Shown in pieces: positions 9,701 through 17,963 of a stretch of 64,000 nucleotides of DNA. How positions within the stretch are numbered: position 1 is the stretch's first letter; every line of letters starts with the position of its first letter. This DNA comes from Terrihabitans soli (GTDB lineage: Bacteria; Pseudomonadota; Alphaproteobacteria; Rhizobiales; Methylopilaceae): positions 1,764,501 to 1,828,500 of the forward strand of contig NZ_AP023361.1 in the NCBI RefSeq assembly GCF_014191545.1, in the 5' to 3' direction. The notes below the pieces were generated by a model. It ran no database searches. It saw only the letters and a program-made list of their open reading frames with translations, and was not told where the DNA came from. The translations under genes were made by a program, and so were the position numbers.

Positions 9701-10176
9701 GAGGTTTCGATGCGCACGGTGAGCTGCGGCTGCGTCAGGCGAATGCGGCGGAGCGTGACCTGCTGCGTGACGAGAAGATTGCCGTCGAGCGCGATCGCCG
9801 CGCTCGGCACGCCGAGCACAAGCATGCCGCCAGGATCGGAGATTTCGAAACCGTCGAATTTCAGATCGAGGCCATTGGCCGTCACATCGACGCGGCTGCC
9901 GCCGATATTGACCTGATAGCCGGGACCGAGCTGCGCCTCGATGGCGCGTGCAATGCGCGGCGTCACCATCATCGAGGTGAAAGGCGACAGAAGAAGCGCA
10001 AACAGACCGATGGCGGCGAGCAACAGACCGGCAAAAGTATAGATGCCGGCGCGCTGCAGACCTGAGCGGCGCCGGAACCAGGCACGCACGCCGCCACCGC
10101 CCGCGCCTTTCGGACGCGGATGGCGAACGCGACTAGCGCGCCCTAGAATGCGGCGCTCTCCCCCCTGCTCGGGCAT
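6745..10176 (-). CDS. Large AsmA-like/DUF3971 membrane-anchored protein
   Basis: A 1143-residue protein with a basic cytoplasmic N-terminus, one transmembrane helix (about residues 45-67, TFAGLLLAAIGLFALLL) and a very long periplasmic region rich in beta-strand repeats, ending in an AsmA-like C-terminal region (GGGRIFVDDFEVYGNELGA near 1010). It belongs to the YhdP/AsmA/TamB-like superfamily; members of that superfamily are thought to form hydrophobic grooves that carry phospholipids to the outer membrane. That role is inferred here from architecture alone. The C-terminus has a Gln/Pro-rich tail. It is divergent from bcp. Confidence 0.8.
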   Translation of the reverse strand: MPEQGGERRILGRASRVRHPRPKGAGGGGVRAWFRRRSGLQRAGIYTFAGLLLAAIGLFALLLSPFTSMMVTPRIARAIEAQLGPGYQVNIGGSRVDVTANGLDLKFDGFEISDPGGMLVLGVPSAAIALDGNLLVTQQVTLRRIRLTQPQLTVRIETSGQVALAGTEGGPPLFSLPASDVPQAAPAEVFGFLAAADALLKKDGPLANFELAEILSGNITIDDQRRGRVERVEGVDVRIQRGKNGALTASASSAAVRERWAVSATLSGEAGGERNFDLGFDNLSISRIAYELARKNQLIDFDGRLFGHVYAKLDGKGMVPAAEARVDVVGFSAVDLENTDGRMDIERTQVQLSWSARENRLKITEIEIAPGSSRFKLGGYARPDANFDEWEFALAGDERTMPGADPATHALRFDRIEVSGLVKRSTKTLALDKMAVQGRSLSVAGYAQLDFSGEKPIADLALAGSRSPIAAIVRVWPGLVAPGTRKWIGENVRGGMVENITIAMRGPLGGKMLPRKVALDMNFSGATIEYLDDTPPAIDAHGTVRIVDQTMETIVNGGRVELPGADPLSIAGTRFATKDHRPNPFAGELSTVIEGPVASVGALMSSPRLARMAPGVAPLMRGNGTVQIALGLNGPYGKNADLSKLVLRINAGLSGWSMQKAVGKRDIDNGNFTLTIDPSTANLRGELRLSGAPIAVEAILNRTPDNKLADTIVRFSLDPSKMKDFDNEALRIAGPISAELVQTAPGVLANSRMRADLTSAAVEGPVGLAKAAGAPGQVSFTIQPHDDSWRLENFVAQGSGIDIKGAVDLAKTGGLAAAQFSRFAVSPGDDTKLDVSKNGNAYKIVMQGGSFNAQPIIKDVTTGAPEKRGLDIDVEAKLGTVIGGNGETMSGADFKMSRRSNTTRSIYIAGQIGNGVIEARSAGDDAQRVISIRAGDAGAVLRFINLYKRMKGGVLTLDVTPGETSSGKVRVQNFQVVGDEKLTMVASNSNGNNNSTSSRPDQRAQGQTQTFTRMESKFRMGGGRIFVDDFEVYGNELGATMGGEINYVQDKVGLSGTFVPAYALNNLFGKVPVFGALLGGGSSGGLVGITFAIDGAWSNPQMRVNPLSAVAPGFLRKIFEFRNQNPGTTGSAQPQSPQQQKNR

Positions 10177-10292
10177 GGCCTCCCCGGTCTCTTCCCAAAC
10201 GTCCCGCGCTGCGCGCTTTGCCGGTGCGCAGCTGACGGAAACGGTTCACTCATCCCCCCACAGTCCCTAGGAATAAGACGAAAGGACGGCAT

Positions 10293-10760
10293 GTGACAAA
10301 GCTCCAAACAGGGTTGCCCGCACCCGATTTCGACCTGCCGACGGATGGCGGCGGGAGGCTGCGCCTGAAGGACCTGAAAGGGCGGAAAACCGTCCTGTAT
10401 TTCTACCCGAAGGACGACACGCCGACCTGCACACAGGAAGCCATTGCCTTTAACGGCCTGCGCAAGAGCTTTCAGGCGGCCGATACTGAACTCATCGGCT
10501 TCTCCGCCGATTCGCCCAAGAAGCATGATCGGTTCAAGGCCAAACATGGCCTCGATTTCCCCCTTGTCTCGGACGAGGATCGGGCGGTCCTTGAGGCCTA
10601 TGGCCTGTGGGTCGAGAAACAGCTCTACGGCCGCAAATATATGGGGATCGAGCGGACCACCCTGCTGATCGACCGGGAGGGGAAAATTGCCCGGATCTGG
10701 CCAAAGGTCTCTGTAAAAGGGCATGCCGAAGAGGTGCTGGAAGCGGCAAAGGCCCTTTAG
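10293..10760 (+). CDS. bcp: Thioredoxin-dependent peroxiredoxin, BCP type
   Basis: A 155-residue AhpC/TSA-fold peroxiredoxin of the bacterioferritin comigratory protein class, reducing peroxides in the cytosol. The peroxidatic cysteine is Cys46 in DDTPTCTQEA, within YPKDDTP. The cysteine five residues further on, used for resolution in E. coli Bcp, is absent (an alanine-phenylalanine stretch instead), so the enzyme likely resolves with an external thiol. The start is GTG at 10293, because the ATG at 10291 is followed at once by TGA. It lies upstream of the M23 peptidase gene and is divergent from the AsmA-like gene. Confidence 0.92.
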   Translation: MTKLQTGLPAPDFDLPTDGGGRLRLKDLKGRKTVLYFYPKDDTPTCTQEAIAFNGLRKSFQAADTELIGFSADSPKKHDRFKAKHGLDFPLVSDEDRAVLEAYGLWVEKQLYGRKYMGIERTTLLIDREGKIARIWPKVSVKGHAEEVLEAAKAL

Positions 10761-10798
10761 TCACGGGACGTTAACCATGAACGGGCATCAAGGGCGGC

Positions 10799-11968
10799 AT
10801 GGAGCCCCTATCGCCCGTGCGGCGCAGTCCGGTGCCGCCTGCCCCTCACCCCGGTGAACGGCCGCGGCGGTTTGCCGTCGTCCGGCGGCGCATGCAGCCG
10901 CTCCGCATCGAGCTCAATCCCATTCTCGCGGCGCTTCTTGGTCTTTCGGGCCTTGCCCTTCTCGGCTGGTCGGGGGCGACGACGAGCTATGCCCTGTTCC
11001 GGGACGAGTTCCTGATGCAGCTCGTCTCGCGCCACACGACCACCGAGCGCGCCTCGCGTTCCGAGATCGCGCGCCTGCGCGACGATTATGAGCGGGTCAA
11101 CAGCCAGCTTCTGGTCGAGCGCGAGACTTTCGCCTCGGAGCTCGGCACGCTCGCCGAACGTCAGGCCGAGGTCGAAAAGCGCCAGAGCGTGCTGTCGCGG
11201 TTCGGCGCACCGACCGAAGGCGAAGACCTCGACGGAGGCTTGCGCCTGCGCACCGAGCCTTTGCAGGAATCGCGCGCGACGCCGGCGCGCGGCAGCGTCG
11301 CCGAACTCAACGCACGCTACGACGCCATCGAAACCGATCAGCGACACAAGATCGCCGTCATGCAGACACGCCTCGAGCAGAAGCGGACGGCGCTCACCGA
11401 TGTCTATGCCTCGCTCGGCCTGCAGCCCCAGGCCCCGGTGAAAGCCGGCATGGGCGGACTTTATCTGCCCTTCGGCCTCGGCGGCTCGTCGCAGGGCGAT
11501 GCCGACCAACTGACCGAGACCGCGCGCGAAACCGATCTCCTGCGCCAGGGCTTAAGCCGCGTGCCCGTCGGCAAGCCGCTGCCCGAGCTGCGCACGGTAT
11601 CGGGCTTCGGCAACCGCACCGATCCGTTCGTCGGCGGCCTTGCCTTCCATAGCGGCGTCGATCTTGAAGCGGCTCCCGGCGCACCGGCCCGCGCCACGGC
11701 GTCGGGCACCGTCACCTCCGCCGAGTGGAATGGCGGCTATGGCCTGATGGTCGAAGTGAAGCACGATCACGGCTATTCGACGCGCTATGCGCATCTGTCG
11801 CGCATCGCCGTCAAAACCGGCGACGAGATCGAGGCCGGAGATGTTGTCGGATTTGTCGGCTCGACCGGCCGCTCGACCGGCCCGCACCTGCATTATGAAA
11901 CGCGGCGCGACGACACGGCGCTCAATCCCGTGCGTTTCCTGAAAGCCGCCAGCGCGATCGCCGATTAA
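10799..11968 (+). CDS. M23 family metallopeptidase (LytM domain), membrane anchored
   Basis: A 389-residue protein with a basic N-terminal tail, a transmembrane helix at about residues 41-63, a coiled coil at about 80-140 rich in Arg and Glu, and a C-terminal LytM domain. Zinc ligands are seen in FHSGVDLEA and in HLHYE, with the Tyr-Ala-His-Leu segment between them. It probably cuts, or helps others cut, peptidoglycan cross-bridges in the periplasm; since the catalytic motifs look intact it may be an active endopeptidase rather than an EnvC-like activator. Its 3' end overlaps the convergent prfB gene by four bases. Confidence 0.88.
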   Translation: MEPLSPVRRSPVPPAPHPGERPRRFAVVRRRMQPLRIELNPILAALLGLSGLALLGWSGATTSYALFRDEFLMQLVSRHTTTERASRSEIARLRDDYERVNSQLLVERETFASELGTLAERQAEVEKRQSVLSRFGAPTEGEDLDGGLRLRTEPLQESRATPARGSVAELNARYDAIETDQRHKIAVMQTRLEQKRTALTDVYASLGLQPQAPVKAGMGGLYLPFGLGGSSQGDADQLTETARETDLLRQGLSRVPVGKPLPELRTVSGFGNRTDPFVGGLAFHSGVDLEAAPGAPARATASGTVTSAEWNGGYGLMVEVKHDHGYSTRYAHLSRIAVKTGDEIEAGDVVGFVGSTGRSTGPHLHYETRRDDTALNPVRFLKAASAIAD

Positions 11969-13096
11969 TCGACGTCGTCGACGCTGTCCGGCCCGCCGCC
12001 ATAAACGCGCTGGGCGAGAGCCGCTTCCATATAAGGATCGAGCGCGCCATCCAGCACCGCATCCGGATCGGACGAGGTGACGCCGGTCCTGAGATCCTTG
12101 ACCATCTGATAGGGCTGCAGAACGTAAGAGCGGATCTGATGGCCCCAGCCGATATCGGTTTTCGCCGCCTGCTCGGCCATCGCCTTCTCTTCGCGCCGCT
12201 TCAATTCGGCCTCGTAGAGTTTCGCTTTCAGCATGTTCCAGGCGGTGGCGCGGTTTTTGTGCTGTGAGCGGTCGCCTTCGGACACGACGGCAATGCCGGT
12301 CGGAATATGCGTCAGGCGCACGGCGGATTCGGTTTTGTTGACGTGCTGGCCGCCGGCGCCGCCGGATCGCATCGTATCGACGCGCACCTGGCTCTCGTCG
12401 ATCTCGATCGTGATGCGGTCGTCAACGACGGGATAGACGTCGATAGAGGCAAAGCTGGTCTGCCGGCGCGCATTGGAATCGAACGGCGAAATGCGGACAA
12501 GGCGATGCACGCCGCTTTCGGTCTTCAGCCAGCCATAGGCGTTTTTGCCCTTGATGATCAGCGTCGCGCCCTTGATGCCCGCGCCCTCGCCTTCCTGGCG
12601 TCCGACGAGTTCGACCTTGAAGCCGCGCCGGTCGGCCCATCTTGTGTACATACGCAGCAGCATCTCCGCCCAGTCCTGGCTCTCGGTGCCGCCGGCACCG
12701 GAATGGACTTCGAGATATGTATCCATGCCGTCGGCTTCGCCGGACAGAAGGGTTTCGATCTGCTGTTTGGCGGCTTCCGCGGCGAGCCCCTTGATGGCCG
12801 CCTCCGCTTCGCCGATGACGCCCTGATCGTTCTCGGCTTCGCCGAGTTCGATCAGCTCGATATTGTCGGACAATTCCTGTTCGAGCCGCTTGATGTTCTC
12901 GATGCGGGTCTCGAGATCGGTGCGCTCGCGCATCAGCTTCTGCGCGCGGTCGGCATCGTCCCACAGGGTCGGATCTTCGGAGAGCGCGTTCAGCTCGCGC
13001 AGGCGGTTATTGGCGGTATCCCAGTCAAAGATGCCTCCTCAGCAGCCCGACAGACTGCTTAAGCTCTTCTACAAGGGCGGTAATTTCGGCGCGCAT
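11965..13096 (-). CDS. prfB: Peptide chain release factor 2, with programmed +1 frameshift
   Basis: RF2, which ends translation at UGA and UAA. A first frame starts at ATG 13096, encodes 23 codons ([19 protein letters not shown], then RRHL) and meets an in-frame TGA at 13027-13025. The slip site CTT TGA C lies three bases after AGGAGG, the classical RF2 arrangement. After a +1 shift the reading continues [12 protein letters not shown] into the main 353-codon frame, giving about 376 residues. The stop-codon recognition motif SPF and the catalytic GGQ (in [14 protein letters not shown]) are present. The frameshift lets RF2 level control its own synthesis. Without it the protein would lack its N-terminus. 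Confidence 0.96.
13024..13039 (-). promoter_or_regulatory. prfB programmed +1 frameshift signal
   Basis: On the minus strand the order is AGGAGG (13039-13034), CAT, CTT, TGA, C. An internal Shine-Dalgarno three bases before the slippery CTT and a poor-context UGA followed by C is the standard RF2 recoding signal. Confidence 0.95.
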
Positions 13097-13174
13097 GAAT
13101 CGCTCGGGGTTCTCAAAAGTCGCGGGAACCTAGGGAGTTCCGCGCGCCCTGTAAACCTCTGCGATAGGCGGCTC

Positions 13175-13399
13175 TTAGCCGGCGATGGTGCCGGGCACGG
13201 CCGGCGTGTGGGCGACAGGCCCGGTCGATACCGGGAGTTTGTAGAACATCGCAGACGCGTCACGCGAATGCGATGAAGAACGCGGAGCAGACTCGGACGC
13301 GGCCAGTCCCCCGACAGCCGCCGGCTGCTCCGCACGCGCCTGCCCGCCAAGCGTCGTAAGGACACCGGCGAGCAGGGCGAGGATGAACAGGTTACGCAT
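13175..13399 (-). CDS. Small secreted hypothetical protein (74 aa)
   Basis: A 74-residue reading frame from ATG 13399. It opens with a clear Sec signal peptide (MRNLFILALLAGVLTTLGG, cleavage after QARA near residue 23), followed by about 50 residues rich in Ala, Ser and Pro with no cysteine and no known domain. The upstream region carries AGGTG spaced about nine bases from the ATG. It lies 24 bases downstream of another short secreted-like frame on the same strand, so the two may form a mini-operon between prfB and the PBP1A operon. The family was not recognised; the evidence is the signal peptide and the position. Confidence 0.5.
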   Translation of the reverse strand: MRNLFILALLAGVLTTLGGQARAEQPAAVGGLAASESAPRSSSHSRDASAMFYKLPVSTGPVAHTPAVPGTIAG

Positions 13400-13423
13400 T
13401 ACTTTTTTTCACCTGTTCAGTAT

Positions 13424-13615
13424 TCAATAAGTCGATTGCATGCCGGCGCGGCCGACATGCACGGTTTCGCCGCGGGCGCGCTCGAAGCCGATTTCGAAAT
13501 TGTAGGCGGGGGAGATGTCGCCCGTCCCATTGAGGGCTTGGACAAAGGCGGTGCCGTTTCCCGGGACCGCAAGGAACGTGCTGAGCGCCAGCGCGCTGCG
13601 AAGCTTGAACGGCAT
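13424..13615 (-). CDS. Small, possibly secreted hypothetical protein (63 aa)
   Basis: A 63-residue frame from ATG 13615, with a purine-rich GGGGGGA ahead of the start. The N-terminus MPFKLRSALALSTFLAVPG looks like a signal peptide, and the remainder (ALNGTGDISPAYNFEIGFER and a short tail) is not recognised. It precedes the 74-residue secreted gene by 24 bases on the same strand. It could be a degenerate or taxon-restricted gene; base composition resembles its neighbours. Confidence 0.4.
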   Translation of the reverse strand: MPFKLRSALALSTFLAVPGNGTAFVQALNGTGDISPAYNFEIGFERARGETVHVGRAGMQSTY

Positions 13616-13639
13616 TGTCAGGTCCCCCCGAACCCACAA

Positions 13640-13834
13640 ATCCTATTTTTCCGGGAAATCCCCCCGTTCCACGGAAAATCAGAACCAACACCGCATCTGT
13701 CGTTACTTATCCACAGGTTTTGACTTGTGGTCAAATTGACAACGCAGAAATATCCGGAAAATGCCGATATGTGGGATTGCCGACACACCCAATTTAAGTT
13801 GTTGAGATAACTGACGATATCGGAATACGAGAGG
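13640..13834. promoter_or_regulatory. AT-richer intergenic region with a DnaA box and a palindrome
   Basis: No gene is seen here. It holds a consensus DnaA box TTATCCACA at 13707-13715 and, four bases on, a palindrome TTTGAC-TTGTG-GTCAAA at 13719-13735. It is markedly more AT-rich than its flanks and lies upstream of the 63-residue gene (minus strand), so it probably carries that gene's promoter and an operator. One DnaA box alone does not mark an origin. Confidence 0.45.
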
Positions 13835-14125
13835 TTACTTGGAGCAACGCCAGGATTTGGGCTGACACGCCACACCCGGGGTGGAGCATTGAGCGGCGCC
13901 CGCTTCGCTCCGCCGGCAGATCTCGCACTCATTGGTGAAAGCCTGACAGGCCGGATCGGCCTTCATCAGCGCATCGAGGCTACCCTCTGCAGGCGGGGGC
14001 GCGGAGGCCGGAGCCTCTTTGGGCGCGGCCGCCGGCGGCAAAGGAGAAATTCCAGGTTCGTCCGCACAGACAGGCACCGCCGCGATCAGCGCCGCGAGGA
14101 GCGTCCATACGGCGAGCCGCCTCAA
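13835..14125 (-). CDS. Cysteine-rich small secreted protein, coupled to PBP1A
   Basis: A 96-residue frame from TTG at 14125, whose start overlaps the PBP1A stop (TTGA), which implies translational coupling. The N-terminus MRRLAVWTLLAALIAAVPVC is a signal peptide; a cysteine at residue 20 lies at its end, so lipoprotein processing is possible but the lipobox is weak. A Pro/Ala linker follows, then a C-terminal half with six cysteines (residues 60, 67, 70, 80, 87, 94) spaced like a small disulfide-bonded domain (CEICRRSEAG, CSTPGVACQP). The family was not identified. The coupling suggests a periplasmic role with PBP1A. Confidence 0.6.
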   Translation of the reverse strand: MRRLAVWTLLAALIAAVPVCADEPGISPLPPAAAPKEAPASAPPPAEGSLDALMKADPACQAFTNECEICRRSEAGAAQCSTPGVACQPKSWRCSK

Positions 14126-16602
14126 TAGAGGCCGCCGGTGCCGGTGCGGACGCCGGGCGGAGCGCCGGGCTGCTGAACATTGTAGCCCTGCCCGCCGTAA
14201 TCGCCGCCATAGCCGATGATCGAATAGCTGTCGGGCGGCGCGGTACCCGGCTTGAAGGCTTCGAGAATGACCTTCTGGTCGCCGGGCGCAGCGCGCATGC
14301 CCGTCGCCGGATTGATGCGCACGAGCTTGATGCCCGGCGGCACGCGGAACGGAACCGGAGATTTGTCGGCGAGAGCTTCTTTGAGGAAATCGCCGACGAT
14401 GGGCGCGGCAAGCTCGCCGCCCGTCGTGCCGCGTCCCATAGCGCGCGGCTTGTCGTAACCGACATAAACGCCGACCGCGAGATCGGGCGAGAAGCCGACA
14501 AACCAGGCGTCCTTGTAATCGTTTGTCGTGCCGGTCTTGCCGGCGATCGGCTTTCCGACCTGGCGCAGAACCGTCGCCGTGCCGCGCAGGACGACGCCTT
14601 CCATCATCGAGGTGATCTGATAGGCGGTCAGCGGATCGAGCACCTGCTCGCGATGATCGACGAGCGTCGGCGGCTGCTGGCCGCGCCAGTCTGTTGCGCG
14701 GCATCCCTGGCATTCGCGCTCATCGTGCTTGTAGACCGTGCGTCCATACCGGTCCTGCACGCGGTCGATCAGCGAGGGCGTAACCTTCTTGCCGCCATTG
14801 GCGAACATCGAATAGCCGGCCACCATTTTCAGCAGCGTCGTTTCGCCGGCGCCGAGCGCCATCGACAGGAAAGGCGGCAGATCATCATTGACGCCGAAGC
14901 GGCGCGCATATTCGGAGATGATGGGCATGCCCATGTCCTGGGCGAGGCGCACCGTCATGACGTTACGCGATTTTTCGATACCGAAGCGCAACGTCTGCGG
15001 GCCGTAGAATTCGCCCGAATAGTTTTCCGGACGCCAGACATCGAGGCCCGCACCCTGCGCAACTTCGATGGGCGCATCGAGCACGACGGAGGACGGCGTA
15101 TAGCCGTTGTCGAGCGCGGCGGCGTAGATGAATGGCTTGAAGCTCGAACCCGGCTGACGCAGCGCCTGTGTCGCGCGGTTGAATTCGGACTGGTCGTAGG
15201 AAAAGCCGCCGACCAGCGCGAGCACGCGGCCGGTATAGGGATCCATGACGCAGATCGCGCCGGAAATTTCCGGCGGCTGATGCAGCCGGTATTCGCCGGG
15301 CTTTTCCTTGCCGTCTTTGTCCTTCAGCGGATCGACATAAACGACATCGCCGGCAGCCAGGATGCCTTTGCGGCCGTCTGTGGGTTTCTCGGCGCCGCTT
15401 GCCCAACGCTGCGCCCATTTCATGCCGTCGGCCGGGATTGTGCCGGTGACGCGCTCGGCCAGAATGGCGCCTGCGCCATCGCGTCCGGGCTGCAGACCGA
15501 TCTGCACATTATTGCCGTCGACCGACAGCACTACCGCGAGCGTCCAGGCGATGTCGTGCATCGCCGGAACATCGGCAAGTGCCTTGCCCCAATCCGCACC
15601 CACTTCGATCGTCTTGACGGCGCCGCGCCAGCCGCGCGCCTCGTCGAACTTCACAAAACCGTTCGACAGCGCCTTCTTGGCCATTTCCTGCAGCTTCGGA
15701 TCGAGCGCGGTGCGCACCGAAAGCCCGCCATCGTAAAGGCCGTTGCCGCCATACTTCTCATAAAGAACGCGGCGCACTTCTTCGGCGTAATATTGCGCGG
15801 TGTAGACATGCGCCTGCGAGGCGCGCGCGGTGACGCCGAGCGGCTTCGCCTTCGCCGTGGCGCCGTCCTCGGCCGAAACCCAACCGTTGTCGACCATGCG
15901 GTCGATCACCCAGTTGCGGCGACCGATGGCTTCCTGCGTCTTGCGGAACGGATGGTAATTGTTCGGGCCCTTCGGCAAAGCCGCCAGATAGGCGGCCTCC
16001 TCGATCGTCAGCTCGTGTACGGACTTGTCGAAATAGTTGAGCGAGGCGGCGGCGATGCCGTAATTGCCGAGACCGAGATAGATCTCGTTCAGATAGAGCT
16101 CGAGAATTTTCTCTTTCGAAAACGTCTGCTCGATGCGCACCGCGAGCAAGGCTTCCTTGATCTTGCGGTCCATCGACGCTTCGTTCGTCAGAAGGAAGTT
16201 CTTCGCCACCTGCTGGGTGATGGTCGAGGCGCCCTGTGCACGGACGCCGCGTCCGTAATTTTCGAGATTGGTGAGGACGGCGCGCGCGATGCCGGTGACG
16301 TCGATGCCGCCATGATTGAAGAAGTTCTTGTCTTCGGCCGCCATGAACGCCTGGATGACCTGAGCGGGCACGGCCTGGATCGGCAGGAACAGGCGCCGCT
16401 CATTGGCATATTCGGCGATGAGGCTGCCATCGACCGCGTGCAAACGCGTCATGATCGGCGGCTCGTATTTTTCGAGCGTCGCGTGATCGGGCAGATCCTG
16501 CGCCAGTTTCCAGATGAAGATTGTGACGCCGGCCGCACCCACGAGGCCGAGGATCGCGGCCGTGGCGAACAGGAAACCGAAGAAACGCAGAAGCAGGCGC
16601 AT
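14122..16602 (-). CDS. mrcA: Penicillin-binding protein 1A
   Basis: An 826-residue bifunctional class A PBP that polymerises and cross-links peptidoglycan in the periplasm. A transmembrane helix lies at about residues 5-27. The GT51 glycosyltransferase domain has EDKNFFNHGGID and GASTITQQVAKNFL. The transpeptidase domain carries SxxK in QPGSSFKPF, SxN in the KSRNV region and KTG in AGKTGTTNDYKD. An OB-like insertion between the two domains holds many charged residues (near 300-430), as in PBP1A proteins. The length is typical. The amidase gene lies 110 bases upstream on the same strand, so the two are probably one envelope operon. Confidence 0.95.
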   Translation of the reverse strand: MRLLLRFFGFLFATAAILGLVGAAGVTIFIWKLAQDLPDHATLEKYEPPIMTRLHAVDGSLIAEYANERRLFLPIQAVPAQVIQAFMAAEDKNFFNHGGIDVTGIARAVLTNLENYGRGVRAQGASTITQQVAKNFLLTNEASMDRKIKEALLAVRIEQTFSKEKILELYLNEIYLGLGNYGIAAASLNYFDKSVHELTIEEAAYLAALPKGPNNYHPFRKTQEAIGRRNWVIDRMVDNGWVSAEDGATAKAKPLGVTARASQAHVYTAQYYAEEVRRVLYEKYGGNGLYDGGLSVRTALDPKLQEMAKKALSNGFVKFDEARGWRGAVKTIEVGADWGKALADVPAMHDIAWTLAVVLSVDGNNVQIGLQPGRDGAGAILAERVTGTIPADGMKWAQRWASGAEKPTDGRKGILAAGDVVYVDPLKDKDGKEKPGEYRLHQPPEISGAICVMDPYTGRVLALVGGFSYDQSEFNRATQALRQPGSSFKPFIYAAALDNGYTPSSVVLDAPIEVAQGAGLDVWRPENYSGEFYGPQTLRFGIEKSRNVMTVRLAQDMGMPIISEYARRFGVNDDLPPFLSMALGAGETTLLKMVAGYSMFANGGKKVTPSLIDRVQDRYGRTVYKHDERECQGCRATDWRGQQPPTLVDHREQVLDPLTAYQITSMMEGVVLRGTATVLRQVGKPIAGKTGTTNDYKDAWFVGFSPDLAVGVYVGYDKPRAMGRGTTGGELAAPIVGDFLKEALADKSPVPFRVPPGIKLVRINPATGMRAAPGDQKVILEAFKPGTAPPDSYSIIGYGGDYGGQGYNVQQPGAPPGVRTGTGGLY

Positions 16603-16712
16603 GAACGCGATATGTCCCCGAAAGATCGTTCCGCGAAAGCCCGCGCACGGCCCTGCGATGAAGATGTCGGCTTGGAAGCCTTTTGTGGATTTTGTGGGGC
16701 GTGCGCAGCCCT

Positions 16713-17963
16713 TTAATTGACCGAGGAGCCGCCCCCTCCCCCAGCGGTGGAAGGATGGCCGAAGAAGCCGTCGATCGCCTGCGCCAGGGCGGCGGCGGCT
16801 TTGTCGCGCCAGTCCTGGGACTGCATGAGATTGAGGTCTTCCTTATTGGTCATATAGCCGAGTTCGAGCAGCACCGAGGGCACGTCCGGCGCCTTGAGCA
16901 CGAGGAAGCCGGCAGAACGCTGGGGATTCTTGTTCAAGCGCATGGCCTTGCGTGCGGAACCGACGAGGTTGTTGGCCAAACGCACGGAGAAGACTTTCGT
17001 TTCGCGCCGCGCGAGATCGATGAGGATATCCGCAACCTCGTCCGGTTCTTCGGTCAGATTGACCCCGGCAATGATGTCGGCGCGATTTTCCTTTTCGGCG
17101 AGGCGAGCCGCCTCGGCGTCGGAGGCGGTTTCGGAGAGCGTATAGACCGTCGCCCCCCGGACGCCGAAGGGATCGGCCAGGCTGTCGGCGTGAATGGAGA
17201 GAAAGAGCCGCGCGCCGTTTTCGCGGGCGATTTTCACCCGGTCGGCGAGCGCAATGAAGCTGTCGTCCTCGCGCGTCATGACCACGCGATAACGGCCGGC
17301 CTCATTGAGCTTTGCGGCCAGCGTATGGGCAAAGCCGAGAACGACGTTCTTTTCTTCCTCGCCGCCCGCGCCCTTGGCGCCGGTATCGATGCCGCCATGA
17401 CCGGGATCGATCACGACGACGGGCCTTTTGTCGGTTTCGTCCGCAACGACTTTGGGCGCCGGCGGCAGTTCGGCCGGCGCCTTCTCCTGCATGTCCTGCA
17501 GGAAGGCGCTGCGGCTCGTGACCGCCAGATCGATCACGAGCTTGGCCGGCTGTCCCCCAACAGCCTCGCTGAAGCTGTGGCCGGCTTTTACCGGCTCCTT
17601 GGTGTCGATGACGATGCGCGAGCGGCGCGGCGCGATCAGCCCGTAGCGATAGGCCGAAACGAGGCCCTTTTCCTCATGCGCGAGCGGCGCCGTGCCGAAG
17701 ACGACATCCGGCAAATCGATGATGACCCGGTAGGGGTCGGCCAGAGTGAAGATATGGGGCCGCGCCGGGCCTGTGAGATCGACGGTCAGAGTGGTGCGTG
17801 CCCGATCGCCCCCGAGCTTTGTGCCCGTAGCCCTGACCAATAGGTCAGCCTTTTGCGCCGCTGCCGGGGCGGCGGCGAGAATCAGGACGGCCAGGGCCGC
17901 TATCCTCATCATTTGGCTCAAAGGCGCCTCACCCCGCGCGAAATTACTAAAGCCATTAGCCAA
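16713..17963 (-). CDS. N-acetylmuramoyl-L-alanine amidase, AMIN plus Amidase_3
   Basis: A 416-residue periplasmic amidase (AmiC-like) that cuts the bond between MurNAc and the stem peptide, needed for cell separation. A signal peptide is followed by an AMIN localisation domain (about residues 40-140) and the Amidase_3 zinc domain from VVIDPGHGGIDTGAKG, with LFLSIHADS and the catalytic glutamate of VLLELGYMTN. The start MANGFSNFARGEAPLSQMMR puts a hydrophobic run ILAAAPAAA at residues 25-35; ATG codons nearer the hydrophobic core could be the true start. It precedes PBP1A on the same strand and diverges from rne. Confidence 0.92.
   Translation of the reverse strand: MANGFSNFARGEAPLSQMMRIAALAVLILAAAPAAAQKADLLVRATGTKLGGDRARTTLTVDLTGPARPHIFTLADPYRVIIDLPDVVFGTAPLAHEEKGLVSAYRYGLIAPRRSRIVIDTKEPVKAGHSFSEAVGGQPAKLVIDLAVTSRSAFLQDMQEKAPAELPPAPKVVADETDKRPVVVIDPGHGGIDTGAKGAGGEEEKNVVLGFAHTLAAKLNEAGRYRVVMTREDDSFIALADRVKIARENGARLFLSIHADSLADPFGVRGATVYTLSETASDAEAARLAEKENRADIIAGVNLTEEPDEVADILIDLARRETKVFSVRLANNLVGSARKAMRLNKNPQRSAGFLVLKAPDVPSVLLELGYMTNKEDLNLMQSQDWRDKAAAALAQAIDGFFGHPSTAGGGGGSSVN

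Noticed and set aside
13707-13715. Replication origin suggested by a DnaA box
   Set aside because: A single box with no cluster, no AT-rich unwinding element and no dnaA or hemE neighbour.
14653-16716. A 687-codon open frame opposite PBP1A, and similar long frames opposite the AsmA-like, rne, pyrC, topA, rnr and clpA genes
   Set aside because: They lie on the complement of strong genes, have no recognisable domains and a composition typical of complementary frames in GC-rich DNA.
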